Positions 34,373-41,592 of a DNA stretch of 64,000 nt are shown piece after piece. The notes under the pieces are model-generated. The model worked only from the letters and a program-made list of their open reading frames with translations. It was not told the DNA's origin and made no database searches. This stretch comes from Rubrivirga sp. SAORIC476 (GTDB lineage: Bacteria; Bacteroidota; Rhodothermia; Rhodothermales; Rubricoccaceae). Within the stretch, counting starts at the first letter, position 1. The number at the start of each line of letters is the position of its first letter. The DNA is taken from assembly GCF_002283555.1 (NCBI RefSeq), contig NZ_MVOI01000015.1, positions 1 through 64,000 of the forward strand, written 5' to 3'. The position numbers and the translations under genes were made by a program.

Positions 34373-35719
34373 CTACCCCTCCAGGCTGGTCACCAGCGCC
34401 CCCTCCAGGATCTCCAGTCCCGCGTCCAGGTCGGCCTGCGAGATCGTCAGCGCCGGTCGGAAGCGGATCGAGCGCGGGCCGCAACCCAGCGCCATCAACC
34501 CCTCGTCGTAGGCCGCCTTCAGGACCGCGTTGCGCGACGCCGTGTCGGGCAGGTCGAACGCGCAGAACAGCCCCCGGCCGCGCGCGTCGGTGACGCCCTC
34601 GAACCGCTCCTCCATCGCTCCGAGGCGGGCCATGAGGTGCGCGCCCTGGGTGTTGACGTTGCCGATCAGGTCCTCCGCCTCGATGACCTCGAGGATGCGG
34701 TCGAAGCGGACCATGTCCACCAGGTTGCCACCCCACGTCGAGTTGATGCGGCTCGACGTCTGGAAGACGTTGCCGTCCACCTCGTCCACCCGCGGCCCGG
34801 CCAGGATGCCGCACACCTGCGTCTTCTTGCCGAAGGCGATGATGTCCGGCGTCACGCCGAGGCCCTGCCACGCCCAGAAGGCGCCCGTCAGGCCGACGCC
34901 CGTCTGGACCTCGTCGAAGATCAGCAGCGCGTCCTGCTCGTCCGCCAGATCGCGGAGGCCCTGCAGGAACTCGGGCCGGAAGTGGTTGTCACCGCCCTCG
35001 CCCTGGATCGGCTCCAGGATGATGCACGCGATCTCGTCCGGGTGGTCCATGAACGCCTGCCGCGCCTGCCGCAGCGCGATCTCCTCCCGCATCTCCACGC
35101 CGCCGCCCCGGATCTTGGGGTTCGAGATACGCGGCCAGTCGAACTTGGGGTAGCCCGCGACCTTGTTCGGGTCCGTGTTCGTCAGCGACATCGTGTAGCC
35201 GCTCCGCCCGTGGAACGCCTCGCGGAAGTGGAGCACCTTCGAGCCGCGCTCGCCCGAGTAGCCCTTCGCGCGGTTCTTCCGCACCTTCCAGTCGAACGCC
35301 ACCTTGAGCGCGTTCTCGACGGCCAGCGCGCCGCCCGAGACGAAGAAGGCGTGCGGCAGCTCCGCCGGGATGCCCACCCGCCCGAACGTCTCCACGAAGC
35401 GCGCGAAGTGCGGCGTGTAGACGTCCGAGTTGGCCACCTTGTTGAGCGCCGCGTCCATGAGCCGGTCCCGGAAGCCGACCGCCTCGTGCGAGTCGCCCGC
35501 TAGCCCGTCGTGGTTCATGCCCAGCGGGTTCGAGGCGTAGAACGTGAAGAAGTCGATGTAGTCGCGCCCCGTCGTCGCGTCGCGGAGCCGCGCCCCCCGG
35601 CTCTCCTCCATGTCGAGGACGATGTCGAAGCCGTCGGCCAGGATGTGGCGGCCGAGGATGCCGCGCACGTCGGCGGAGGCTGGAAGCGCTTTGCGCGTGG
35701 CGTCGGAGAGGATCTGCAT
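34373..35719 (-). CDS. lat: L-lysine 6-transaminase
   Basis: PLP aminotransferase that moves the epsilon-amino group of lysine to 2-oxoglutarate, giving 2-aminoadipate semialdehyde. The 448-residue protein matches the Lat branch of class III aminotransferases: GFDIVLDMEESRGARLRD, YIDFFTFYASNPLGMNH, FVSGGALAVENALKVAFDWK, LHFREAFHGRSGYT, EPIQGEGGDNHFR, IFDEVQTGVGLTG and the PLP-lysine IIAFGKKTQVCG. ATG 35719 starts just before the conserved core. TATCTTCC at 35809-35816 is a promoter candidate. The product can feed lysine catabolism or secondary metabolites. Confidence 0.93.
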   Translation of the reverse strand: MQILSDATRKALPASADVRGILGRHILADGFDIVLDMEESRGARLRDATTGRDYIDFFTFYASNPLGMNHDGLAGDSHEAVGFRDRLMDAALNKVANSDVYTPHFARFVETFGRVGIPAELPHAFFVSGGALAVENALKVAFDWKVRKNRAKGYSGERGSKVLHFREAFHGRSGYTMSLTNTDPNKVAGYPKFDWPRISNPKIRGGGVEMREEIALRQARQAFMDHPDEIACIILEPIQGEGGDNHFRPEFLQGLRDLADEQDALLIFDEVQTGVGLTGAFWAWQGLGVTPDIIAFGKKTQVCGILAGPRVDEVDGNVFQTSSRINSTWGGNLVDMVRFDRILEVIEAEDLIGNVNTQGAHLMARLGAMEERFEGVTDARGRGLFCAFDLPDTASRNAVLKAAYDEGLMALGCGPRSIRFRPALTISQADLDAGLEILEGALVTSLEG

Positions 35720-35893
35720 GGACGGGAGTCGGAGGTCGTGGAGCGTCGGTCGGGGGGCGCAGGGAAAGGCTCTGGGGCGTCGGCCCACGCACCACGTCCT
35801 GCGCTCCGGGAAGATAGCGGACCGCCTCGGGGGAAACCCTTCCCGCCCGCCGCCGTGAGGCCCACGCTCACGCAGACCTCACGACCGGCTCCG

Positions 35894-35901
35894 TACCTTC
35901 G
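35894..35901 (+). promoter_or_regulatory. Candidate promoter element for lipA
   Basis: TACCTTCG lies 53 bases before the lipA ATG and is identical to the octamer before the CDP-alcohol transferase gene. Confidence 0.35.
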
Positions 35902-35954
35902 GCGTACGGATTGCCGCCCGTCCCGCGTCTCCCCCGCCCCCCACCTCCCTCCCC

Positions 35955-36941
35955 ATGGAGACCGCCCGCCCCGCTGCCCGCCGACCCGGAGAGGTCGCCC
36001 TCAAGCAGGCCCCCGTCGCCGCCGACCTCGCCATCGAGTCCGAAGGCGACGGCTTCGCCCTCGAACTGCCCGTCGTCCAGAAGCCGCAGGTCGCCAACCG
36101 GCCCGGCGGACGCCCGAAGTGGCTCCGCGCCAAGCTGCCCTACGGCGAGACCTTCCGCGACGTTCAGAAGACGATCGAGGAGTTCGACCTGCACACCGTC
36201 TGCTCGTCCGCCCGCTGTCCCAACATGGGCGAGTGCTGGAGCGCGGGCACGGCGACGTTCATGATCCTGGGCAACGTCTGCACGCGCGGCTGCTCGTTCT
36301 GCGCCGTGCTCACGGGCCGCCCCGAGCAGAAGGAGCTCGACATGGACGAGCCCCGCCGCGTCGCCGAGGCGGCCCGCCTGATGGGCCTCCAGCACGTCGT
36401 GGTGACCTCCATCAACCGCGACGACCGCGAGGACGGCGGCGCGCCGGTCTTCGCCGAGACCATCCGCCTGGTGCATGCCCAGGGCCAGACCATCGAGGTG
36501 CTGATCCCCGACATGCGCGGTGTGCGCTCGGCGCTGGAGACCGTCTTCGAGGCCCGCCCGGAGGTCCTCAACCACAACGTCGAGACCGTCCCGCGCCTGT
36601 ACCGCCGCGTCCGCCCCCAGGCCGACTACCAGCGGTCGCTCGACGTGATCCAGCTCGCCAAGACCGAGTACGGCCTCCGCACCAAGTCCGGCATCATGGT
36701 CGGCCTCGGCGAGACGCAGGACGAGGTCGTGAGCCTCATGGCCGACTTCGCGGCGCACGGCGTCGACGTGATGACCATCGGCCAGTACCTCCAGCCGACG
36801 CGCCATCACCTGCCGGTTGAGGAGTTCGTCCACCCGGACGTGTTCGCGTGGTACAAAGAGCAGGGCGAGGCCCTCGGCATCGAGCACGTCGAGAGCGGCC
36901 CGCTCGTGCGGAGCTCCTACCACGCCGAGCGACATGTTTAG
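35955..36941 (+). CDS. lipA: Lipoyl synthase
   Basis: Radical-SAM enzyme that inserts two sulfurs into the protein-bound octanoyl group to make lipoate, the cofactor of 2-oxoacid dehydrogenases. The 328-residue protein holds the auxiliary-cluster motif [12 protein letters not shown] and the radical-SAM CTRGCSFC, with [26 protein letters not shown] and [13 protein letters not shown]. The N-terminal about 40 residues are longer than in E. coli. The leader before ATG 35955 is C-rich. The lipoprotein gene at 36964 follows; an alternative start for it would overlap the lipA stop. Confidence 0.97.
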   Translation: METARPAARRPGEVALKQAPVAADLAIESEGDGFALELPVVQKPQVANRPGGRPKWLRAKLPYGETFRDVQKTIEEFDLHTVCSSARCPNMGECWSAGTATFMILGNVCTRGCSFCAVLTGRPEQKELDMDEPRRVAEAARLMGLQHVVVTSINRDDREDGGAPVFAETIRLVHAQGQTIEVLIPDMRGVRSALETVFEARPEVLNHNVETVPRLYRRVRPQADYQRSLDVIQLAKTEYGLRTKSGIMVGLGETQDEVVSLMADFAAHGVDVMTIGQYLQPTRHHLPVEEFVHPDVFAWYKEQGEALGIEHVESGPLVRSSYHAERHV

Positions 36942-36963
36942 GCGGAGGGATACGGGAGGCGGC

Positions 36964-37473
36964 ATGGAGGGAGGCCGGACGCGCTCCTCGCTCCGTTCCC
37001 TCGGCCTCCTCATCCCTCTCGTCGCCGTGTCGGGCTGCACCACCGTCGTGGACACCGTCGCGGCGGTGTTCGGCCCCGGCGAGGTCGGCGGCGTCGTGGA
37101 CGCGCACGTGGTCTACCGCCTGCGTGACGACTGCCCCGCGCTCATGGCGCGCACCATCAACCACGGCTACACCGTCCTCACCCCGCTCGGCCTGCTGGCC
37201 GACGAGGGCGACCCGATCCCGCTCCGGGCGCCGGTCGAGGAGACGGGCCTGTTCGAGGGCCCCGTGCGCACCGGCCAGAGCATCTACCGCTACATCGCCC
37301 CGGCGGACTCCGACACCTGGGCGGGCGAGCCGGTCGACATCGTCGCCGAGGTGGACGCGGTCCGCCTCGACGTGGACGAGGCCGCGGCCCGCCTCGTCGC
37401 CCTCTGCGGCCCCGAGCCCCTGCCGGTCCCCACCGACCCGGATGTCCCGCGCCTCCCTCCCGTCCAGCGATGA
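36964..37473 (+). CDS. Predicted lipoprotein of unknown function
   Basis: A 169-residue protein with an Arg-rich n-region, hydrophobic core and lipobox VAVSGC (Cys about residue 22). The mature part has strand-rich stretches (VVDAHVVYRLRDD, GQSIYRYIAP) and a short Pro-rich end. No family is recognised. ATG 36964 is chosen to place the signal correctly; ATG 36934 is in frame and overlaps the lipA stop. The gene overlaps the next one by four bases (ATGA). Confidence 0.65.
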   Translation: MEGGRTRSSLRSLGLLIPLVAVSGCTTVVDTVAAVFGPGEVGGVVDAHVVYRLRDDCPALMARTINHGYTVLTPLGLLADEGDPIPLRAPVEETGLFEGPVRTGQSIYRYIAPADSDTWAGEPVDIVAEVDAVRLDVDEAAARLVALCGPEPLPVPTDPDVPRLPPVQR

Positions 37474-38012
37474 CCCCGCTCCCCGCCTACGACGCCAACG
37501 ACCCGGCCGCCTACGTGGCCTCCCGCCTGGCGCTCGTCGGCGACCGCGACCCGGTCCCGCTGCTGGCCGCCGCGCCCGACCGCATCGCGGACGCCGTGAC
37601 GCACCTGTCGGACAACGCCGCTCGCCGTCCGGAGGCCCCCGGCGCGTGGTCCGTGCTCCAGGTCGTCCGCCACCTCGCCGACTCGGAGGTCGTCTACGGC
37701 TACCGCCTCCGCCTGCTCGTCGCCGCCGACCCCGGCCGCATCCCCGACATTCCGGGCTACGACCAGGAGGCCTGGGCCGAGCGCCTCTCGTATCTGCGCG
37801 GCACACTCGACGAGGCCGTCGAGGACTACGTGGCGGGGCGCCGCATGACCATTCGCTTCCTCCGCACTCTCACCGAGACCGACTGGACGCGCGAGGGGCA
37901 CCACAGCGAGCGCGGCATCGAGAGCGTCCGCCAGATCGTGACGCTGCTGGCGGCGCACGACATGGGCCACGAGCAGCAGATCGTCCGCATCCGGGAGACG
38001 CTCGGCGCCTGA
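37470..38012 (+). CDS. DinB-family four-helix protein
   Basis: A 180-residue DinB/YfiT-fold protein, a metal-binding four-helix bundle often acting as a thiol (e.g. bacillithiol) transferase or of unknown role. The three metal-ligand regions are visible: WSVLQVVRHLADSEVVYGYRL (His in HLADSE) and late LAAHDMGHEQQIVRIRE with His pair. Length is typical. Its ATG overlaps the preceding lipoprotein stop, so the two are coupled. It converges on the UbiG-like gene across a perfect palindrome. Confidence 0.83.
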   Translation: MTPLPAYDANDPAAYVASRLALVGDRDPVPLLAAAPDRIADAVTHLSDNAARRPEAPGAWSVLQVVRHLADSEVVYGYRLRLLVAADPGRIPDIPGYDQEAWAERLSYLRGTLDEAVEDYVAGRRMTIRFLRTLTETDWTREGHHSERGIESVRQIVTLLAAHDMGHEQQIVRIRETLGA

Positions 38013-38017
38013 CTCCA

Positions 38018-38037
38018 CCGCCTCGGCGCCGAGGCGG
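38018..38037. terminator. Perfect palindrome between convergent genes
   Basis: CCGCCTCGGC joined directly to GCCGAGGCGG forms a perfect 20-base palindrome between the DinB stop and the methyltransferase stop. It could act as a bidirectional terminator; no T-runs are present. Confidence 0.45.
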
Positions 38038-38043
38038 GCGCGG

Positions 38044-38781
38044 TCAGGACCGCACGGCCGTCCCCATGTAGCCGACCGCCAGCGAGCGGACCGTCGTGAA
38101 CGAGAACGCCGGATCCACGCGACGGCGCAGCAGCGACCGGCCGAACGCCCCGTCCAGCGTCGGGCGGACGCCGTGGACCTCCTCGACCGTCAGCCCATGC
38201 GGCGCGGCGAGGTCCGCCAGGTCGGTTGGCGGCAGGAACAGGCGCCAGACGTGGATGTGATCCGGCGCCTCGCGGACGACGAACTTGAAACCCTTCACCG
38301 CGACGAGCCACGCAAGCGGCGTCCGGTTGAACGTGTTGAACAGCACCACGCCACCCGGCTTCACGACCCGCGCGGCCTCGGCGATCACGCCCGCCTGGTC
38401 CTCGACGTGCTCCAGCATGTCGAACAGCAGCACCGCATCGTACGTCGCGTCCTCGGCCTCCAGCGCCGTCGCGTCGCCTACCCGGAACGTGGCGTCGGCG
38501 CCCTCGGGGACGCGCCGCCGCGCCTCTTCCAGCGAGTTCCCCGACAGGTCGATGCCCTCGACCCGGTAGCCCGCCTCGGCCAGCGGGAGCGCGATCAGGC
38601 CGCCGCCGCACGCCACGTCCAGCACGCGGGCGCCCGGCCCAATGCCGTGCCGCGCGAGCACCTCGTGCGTGTACGCCAGCTTCAGCCGCCCCTCCGCCCG
38701 CAGCAGCGCGATCGCGTGCCCGTCGTCCTCGAACCAGCGGTGGCCGAGGTCGTCGTAGAAGGCGTTGTTGATCTCTGGCAT
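38044..38781 (-). CDS. UbiG-like SAM-dependent methyltransferase
   Basis: A 245-residue class I methyltransferase whose sequence is closest to UbiG (O-methyltransfer on a polyprenyl phenol). Motif I is ARVLDVACGGGLIALPLAEAGY, followed by GIDLSGNSLEEA, DAVLLFDMLEHVEDQ and VLFNTFNRTPLAW. Because it lies 118 bases downstream of a type III polyketide synthase on the same strand, its substrate may be a phenolic polyketide product rather than a ubiquinone intermediate; this is inference. Bacteroidota relatives use menaquinone, which does not need UbiG. Confidence 0.82.
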   Translation of the reverse strand: MPEINNAFYDDLGHRWFEDDGHAIALLRAEGRLKLAYTHEVLARHGIGPGARVLDVACGGGLIALPLAEAGYRVEGIDLSGNSLEEARRRVPEGADATFRVGDATALEAEDATYDAVLLFDMLEHVEDQAGVIAEAARVVKPGGVVLFNTFNRTPLAWLVAVKGFKFVVREAPDHIHVWRLFLPPTDLADLAAPHGLTVEEVHGVRPTLDGAFGRSLLRRRVDPAFSFTTVRSLAVGYMGTAVRS

Positions 38782-38899
38782 CGAGGCTGGGAACGGAGTG
38801 GCGGAGACAAGTAACCCTCTCCCCTGCCGCTCCGACGTGAAAGCCGCACGCCGACGGTAGCAGATGGCTACTCGCCGAGGCCATTCCGCGTCAGTGAGA

Positions 38900-40048
38900 T
38901 CAGACCTTCTGCAACAGGTTCGTCGCCACCGTCAGCCCCGGACCGAAGGCCACCGAGCAGACGACCGCGCCCGACGCAATGGTCTCGTCCTGTGCGATCC
39001 GGTCCCAGATGTGGGGCAGCGTCGTGGACGACATGTTGCCGCGCTCGCGGAGCACGTCGTGGCTGTGACGCGCTTTGACGGCGTGGTCCACCCCGAGCGC
39101 CTCGGCGGTGCTCTCGATCACCCGCGGGCCGCCCGGATGGATGGCCCACACGTCCACGTCCTCGACGGCAAGGCCGTGACGGGCGAGGAACGCCTCGATC
39201 ACGCCCGCGACGTTCGCCTTGATGTGATCTGGCACGGCGCGGCTGAGCGTCATCCGAAACCCGTCCGAGGCGGGGCGCCACGTCATCTCGCCGAGCGTGT
39301 CCGGGATCATGGCCTCGCTGTGGTCGATCAGCGCGAACGTCGCCTCGCCCGGCTGGGCCGTCACGTCGATGCGGATCGCGCCGTCGGCGAAGAGGCACTG
39401 CTGGACGATCTGCTCGGGGTCGGTCGTCGCTGGGTAGTGGTGGAGCGTGCAGAACTCGATGTCCACAAGGGTGGCGCGGGCGTCGCCGTCGGCCTTGCGC
39501 CCCGCCTCGGCGGTCACCACGTCGGCCGCGGTCGCGACGGCCGGGAGCGCGGCGTAGCAGCCCATGTGACCGACCGTCAGCACGCGGACGTCGCCCGACC
39601 AGCCGCGATCCGCCAGTGCCCGCTGCACCGCGGAGGGGCTGTCGTAGCCGGTGCACGAGACCTGCATCGCGATGTCCGGCGGCGCGTCGTCGGCGGCGAA
39701 GGCATCGCGGGCGACCTGCTCGGCGGTCTCGCAGTAGAGCGCCATCCGGCGGTCCAGCGGCGCCTGATGCCACGGCGCCGGAAGGCCGTCCTCGCCCGTC
39801 GCGGGAGCGTGGAGCGCCATCCGGTCCCAGTCCTGGTGCGTGTAGTCGTCGATGGCCGAGTAGCGGTTCTCGATGCTCGACCGCCGTGAGACGATGTCGT
39901 AGTACCGGATCGCGCGGTCGGCGTCGATCGACTCGTCCTCAGCCGCGGCCCGACGGAGGGCGGCCTTCATCCACTCGACCCCGGCGGCCTGATCGAGGTG
40001 GTATCCGAACGGCAGCGGTCGGACGGAGAGGTAGGCGCGAGGAGTCAT
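38900..40048 (-). CDS. Type III polyketide synthase (chalcone synthase-like)
   Basis: A 382-residue homodimeric condensing enzyme that extends an acyl-CoA starter with malonyl-CoA. The catalytic triad is intact: Cys164 in VGHMGCYAALPA, His304 in AIHPGGPRVIES and Asn338 in RERGNMSSTTLP, with the terminal GPGLTVATNLL as in the family's GFGPG loop. Bacterial relatives make alkylpyrones or alkylresorcinols from fatty starters; the starter here is unknown. ATG 40048 is followed by MTPRAYLS. The downstream UbiG-like gene suggests a methylated phenolic or quinone lipid. Confidence 0.9.
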   Translation of the reverse strand: MTPRAYLSVRPLPFGYHLDQAAGVEWMKAALRRAAAEDESIDADRAIRYYDIVSRRSSIENRYSAIDDYTHQDWDRMALHAPATGEDGLPAPWHQAPLDRRMALYCETAEQVARDAFAADDAPPDIAMQVSCTGYDSPSAVQRALADRGWSGDVRVLTVGHMGCYAALPAVATAADVVTAEAGRKADGDARATLVDIEFCTLHHYPATTDPEQIVQQCLFADGAIRIDVTAQPGEATFALIDHSEAMIPDTLGEMTWRPASDGFRMTLSRAVPDHIKANVAGVIEAFLARHGLAVEDVDVWAIHPGGPRVIESTAEALGVDHAVKARHSHDVLRERGNMSSTTLPHIWDRIAQDETIASGAVVCSVAFGPGLTVATNLLQKV

Positions 40049-40147
40049 GACGGGAGGAGGCGGGGCGCATACACGCCGCCCGAACCCGCTTGGTGCCCGG
40101 TGCGGCCGCCCGGCCGAAACCTCATCTCTGCCCTGACCCGCTCCTCA

Positions 40148-40468
40148 TCAGTTCACACCGACGTACTTCAGCTTGGCCGCCCCCGCCTGGAGGTCCAGCC
40201 GCTGCTCGAAGCGCGCCGAGTCCCCATCGGCCACGTTGCGGACCTGGACCAGCACGTCGTCCATGGGTCGGTTCTGGGCGTCGTAGAGCGTCACGAACAC
40301 GTCGGCAGACGAGATCGCCCCTGGTCCCCGGTTGACGAGTGTGCCCTGAAGCGTCGGGTAGGCGGTGCCCTCGCGCTGGAGCCGCAGGCCGGTGACGTCC
40401 GCCGCGGGCGGTTCACTGCCGCAGGCGGCGAGCACGAGAACGAGGACGAGCGGGAGAAGACGAGTCAC
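40148..40468 (-). CDS. FxLYD-domain lipoprotein
   Basis: A 106-residue lipoprotein. The signal TRLLPLVLVLVLAACGSEP gives a good lipobox (LAAC). The mature part is one FxLYD-type beta domain: TLQGTLVNRGPGAISSADVFVTLYDAQNRPMDD and the closing ARFEQRLDL. Such domains are common on envelope proteins of unknown function. Start is GTG 40468. It follows the DUF6174 pair on the same strand after 100 bases. Confidence 0.75.
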   Translation of the reverse strand: MTRLLPLVLVLVLAACGSEPPAADVTGLRLQREGTAYPTLQGTLVNRGPGAISSADVFVTLYDAQNRPMDDVLVQVRNVADGDSARFEQRLDLQAGAAKLKYVGVN

Positions 40469-40568
40469 GGCGTCGGGGGGGGGAAATCGGGGCTCAAGAA
40501 CGCGCCGGACCGCCCGGCTTGTCTGAGGGGGATCTGTGGAGCGGTTGAAGAATGGCGACGCTCCGCCG

Positions 40569-40997
40569 CTACCGGGCGTCGAACGAGAGCACGCGGTAGC
40601 CGATCTCCTCGTCGGCGATGGCCTCGTCGTAGTCGATCCAGATGTCGGCGGGCACCCGCGGCTCCGTCGCCGAGACGGTGGCCCGCACCAACGCGGCATC
40701 CTGGCGGTAGGCGTCGAGCACGAGATCGTAGAGGCCGAGCACCGTCAGCGGGGCGGCCTCGTAGCTCGTCCACGACACGTCGGCCACCGCTCCGTCGGCC
40801 ACGCGGACCTCGACCTCGTTGGGCGGGCAGAAGCAGTCGATGGCGTAGCGCAGCACGTACGAGTCGGCGCCCGAGGCGACGAAGCTGGCGCGGGCGGCCT
40901 CGACCTGGCCCCGCGTCAGCGCCTCGCCGCCGACGATGGGGTCGGTGTCGCAGCCCGCGACGAGGAGGAGGCCGAGGATGAGAGGCAGGGCGCGCAT
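40569..40997 (-). CDS. DUF6174-like lipoprotein (second of a tandem pair)
   Basis: A 142-residue lipoprotein with signal MRALPLILGLLLVAGC. Features shared with its neighbour: YVLRYAIDCFCPPNEVEV (a C-x-C pair), VRVADGAVADV, and the C-terminal WIDYDEAIADEEIGYRVLSF. These match the DUF6174 family, whose role is unknown. ATG 40997 is two bases from the stop of the paralogue at 40999, so the two are coupled. Confidence 0.75.
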   Translation of the reverse strand: MRALPLILGLLLVAGCDTDPIVGGEALTRGQVEAARASFVASGADSYVLRYAIDCFCPPNEVEVRVADGAVADVSWTSYEAAPLTVLGLYDLVLDAYRQDAALVRATVSATEPRVPADIWIDYDEAIADEEIGYRVLSFDAR

Positions 40998-40998
40998 G

Positions 40999-41493
40999 CT
41001 ACCGGTCGGACGCGCGGAGGTCGGAGACACGGTAGGCGATCTCCTCATCCGCCATCATGGTGTCGTAGTCGATGCCGAGGCTCGTGGGGTAGCCGAGCTC
41101 GGGGTGGAACTCCAGCTCGACCCGCGCCGCGTTGCGCTCGTAGGCCTCCTCGATCAGCGCGAAGAGGTCGTCCACCGACACCCCGCGCTCGTCGTCCACC
41201 GTCGCGCCGTCGAGGCGGACCGTCTCGACCGCGCCGTCACGCACGGTCACCTCGAACGGACCCGTGTAGTCGGGCGACGGGCAAAAACAGATGCGCTGGA
41301 GCGTCATCGTGTAGGCGTCCAGTCCAGCGTCGGCCCAGCGCTCGCGGGCGGCGTCGAGGTCCGGCGAGCGCTCCGCGGCCGGGCCGGACGGGATCTGGGG
41401 GCCGATCACGGGCCCGTCGCCGGGATCGACCTGGGCGGGCGCGGAGCACCCGACGAACGGCAGAAGGGCAGCGAGCAGAAGGGGGCGGAGCAT
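40999..41493 (-). CDS. DUF6174-like lipoprotein (first of a tandem pair)
   Basis: A 164-residue lipoprotein: signal MLRPLLLAALLPFVGC, Pro-rich linker (about 20-42), then the DUF6174-like domain with YTMTLQRICFCPSPDYTGP, VTVRDGAVETVRLDG and the closing GIDYDTMMADEEIAYRVSDL. The aligned C-x-C and D-Y-D-x3-A-D-E-E-I-x-Y-R-V patterns show that it and the 40569 gene are duplicates. The upstream spacer to the valS stop is 99 bases. Confidence 0.75.
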   Translation of the reverse strand: MLRPLLLAALLPFVGCSAPAQVDPGDGPVIGPQIPSGPAAERSPDLDAARERWADAGLDAYTMTLQRICFCPSPDYTGPFEVTVRDGAVETVRLDGATVDDERGVSVDDLFALIEEAYERNAARVELEFHPELGYPTSLGIDYDTMMADEEIAYRVSDLRASDR

Positions 41494-41559
41494 GGGTGCT
41501 GTGGCGGGAGACGGGTCCGGGTAACGTCTCGATCCTCCGGTTCGTTCACCGCCTCGTTT

Positions 41560-41585
41560 CCCCCGCCGCGGTGCCGAGGCGGGGG
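41560..41585 (-). terminator. Hairpin downstream of valS
   Basis: CCCCCGCC (41560-41567) pairs with GGCGGGGG (41578-41585), loop 10 bases, a few bases after the valS stop. There is no T-run on the minus strand. Confidence 0.4.
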
Positions 41586-41592
41586 AGGTCCG

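Noticed and set aside
38044-38781. Ubiquinone biosynthesis gene ubiG in the strict sense
   Set aside because: Sequence is UbiG-like, but no other ubi gene is here and the lineage is expected to use menaquinone; the polyketide synthase context gives a better hypothesis, so no gene symbol was assigned.
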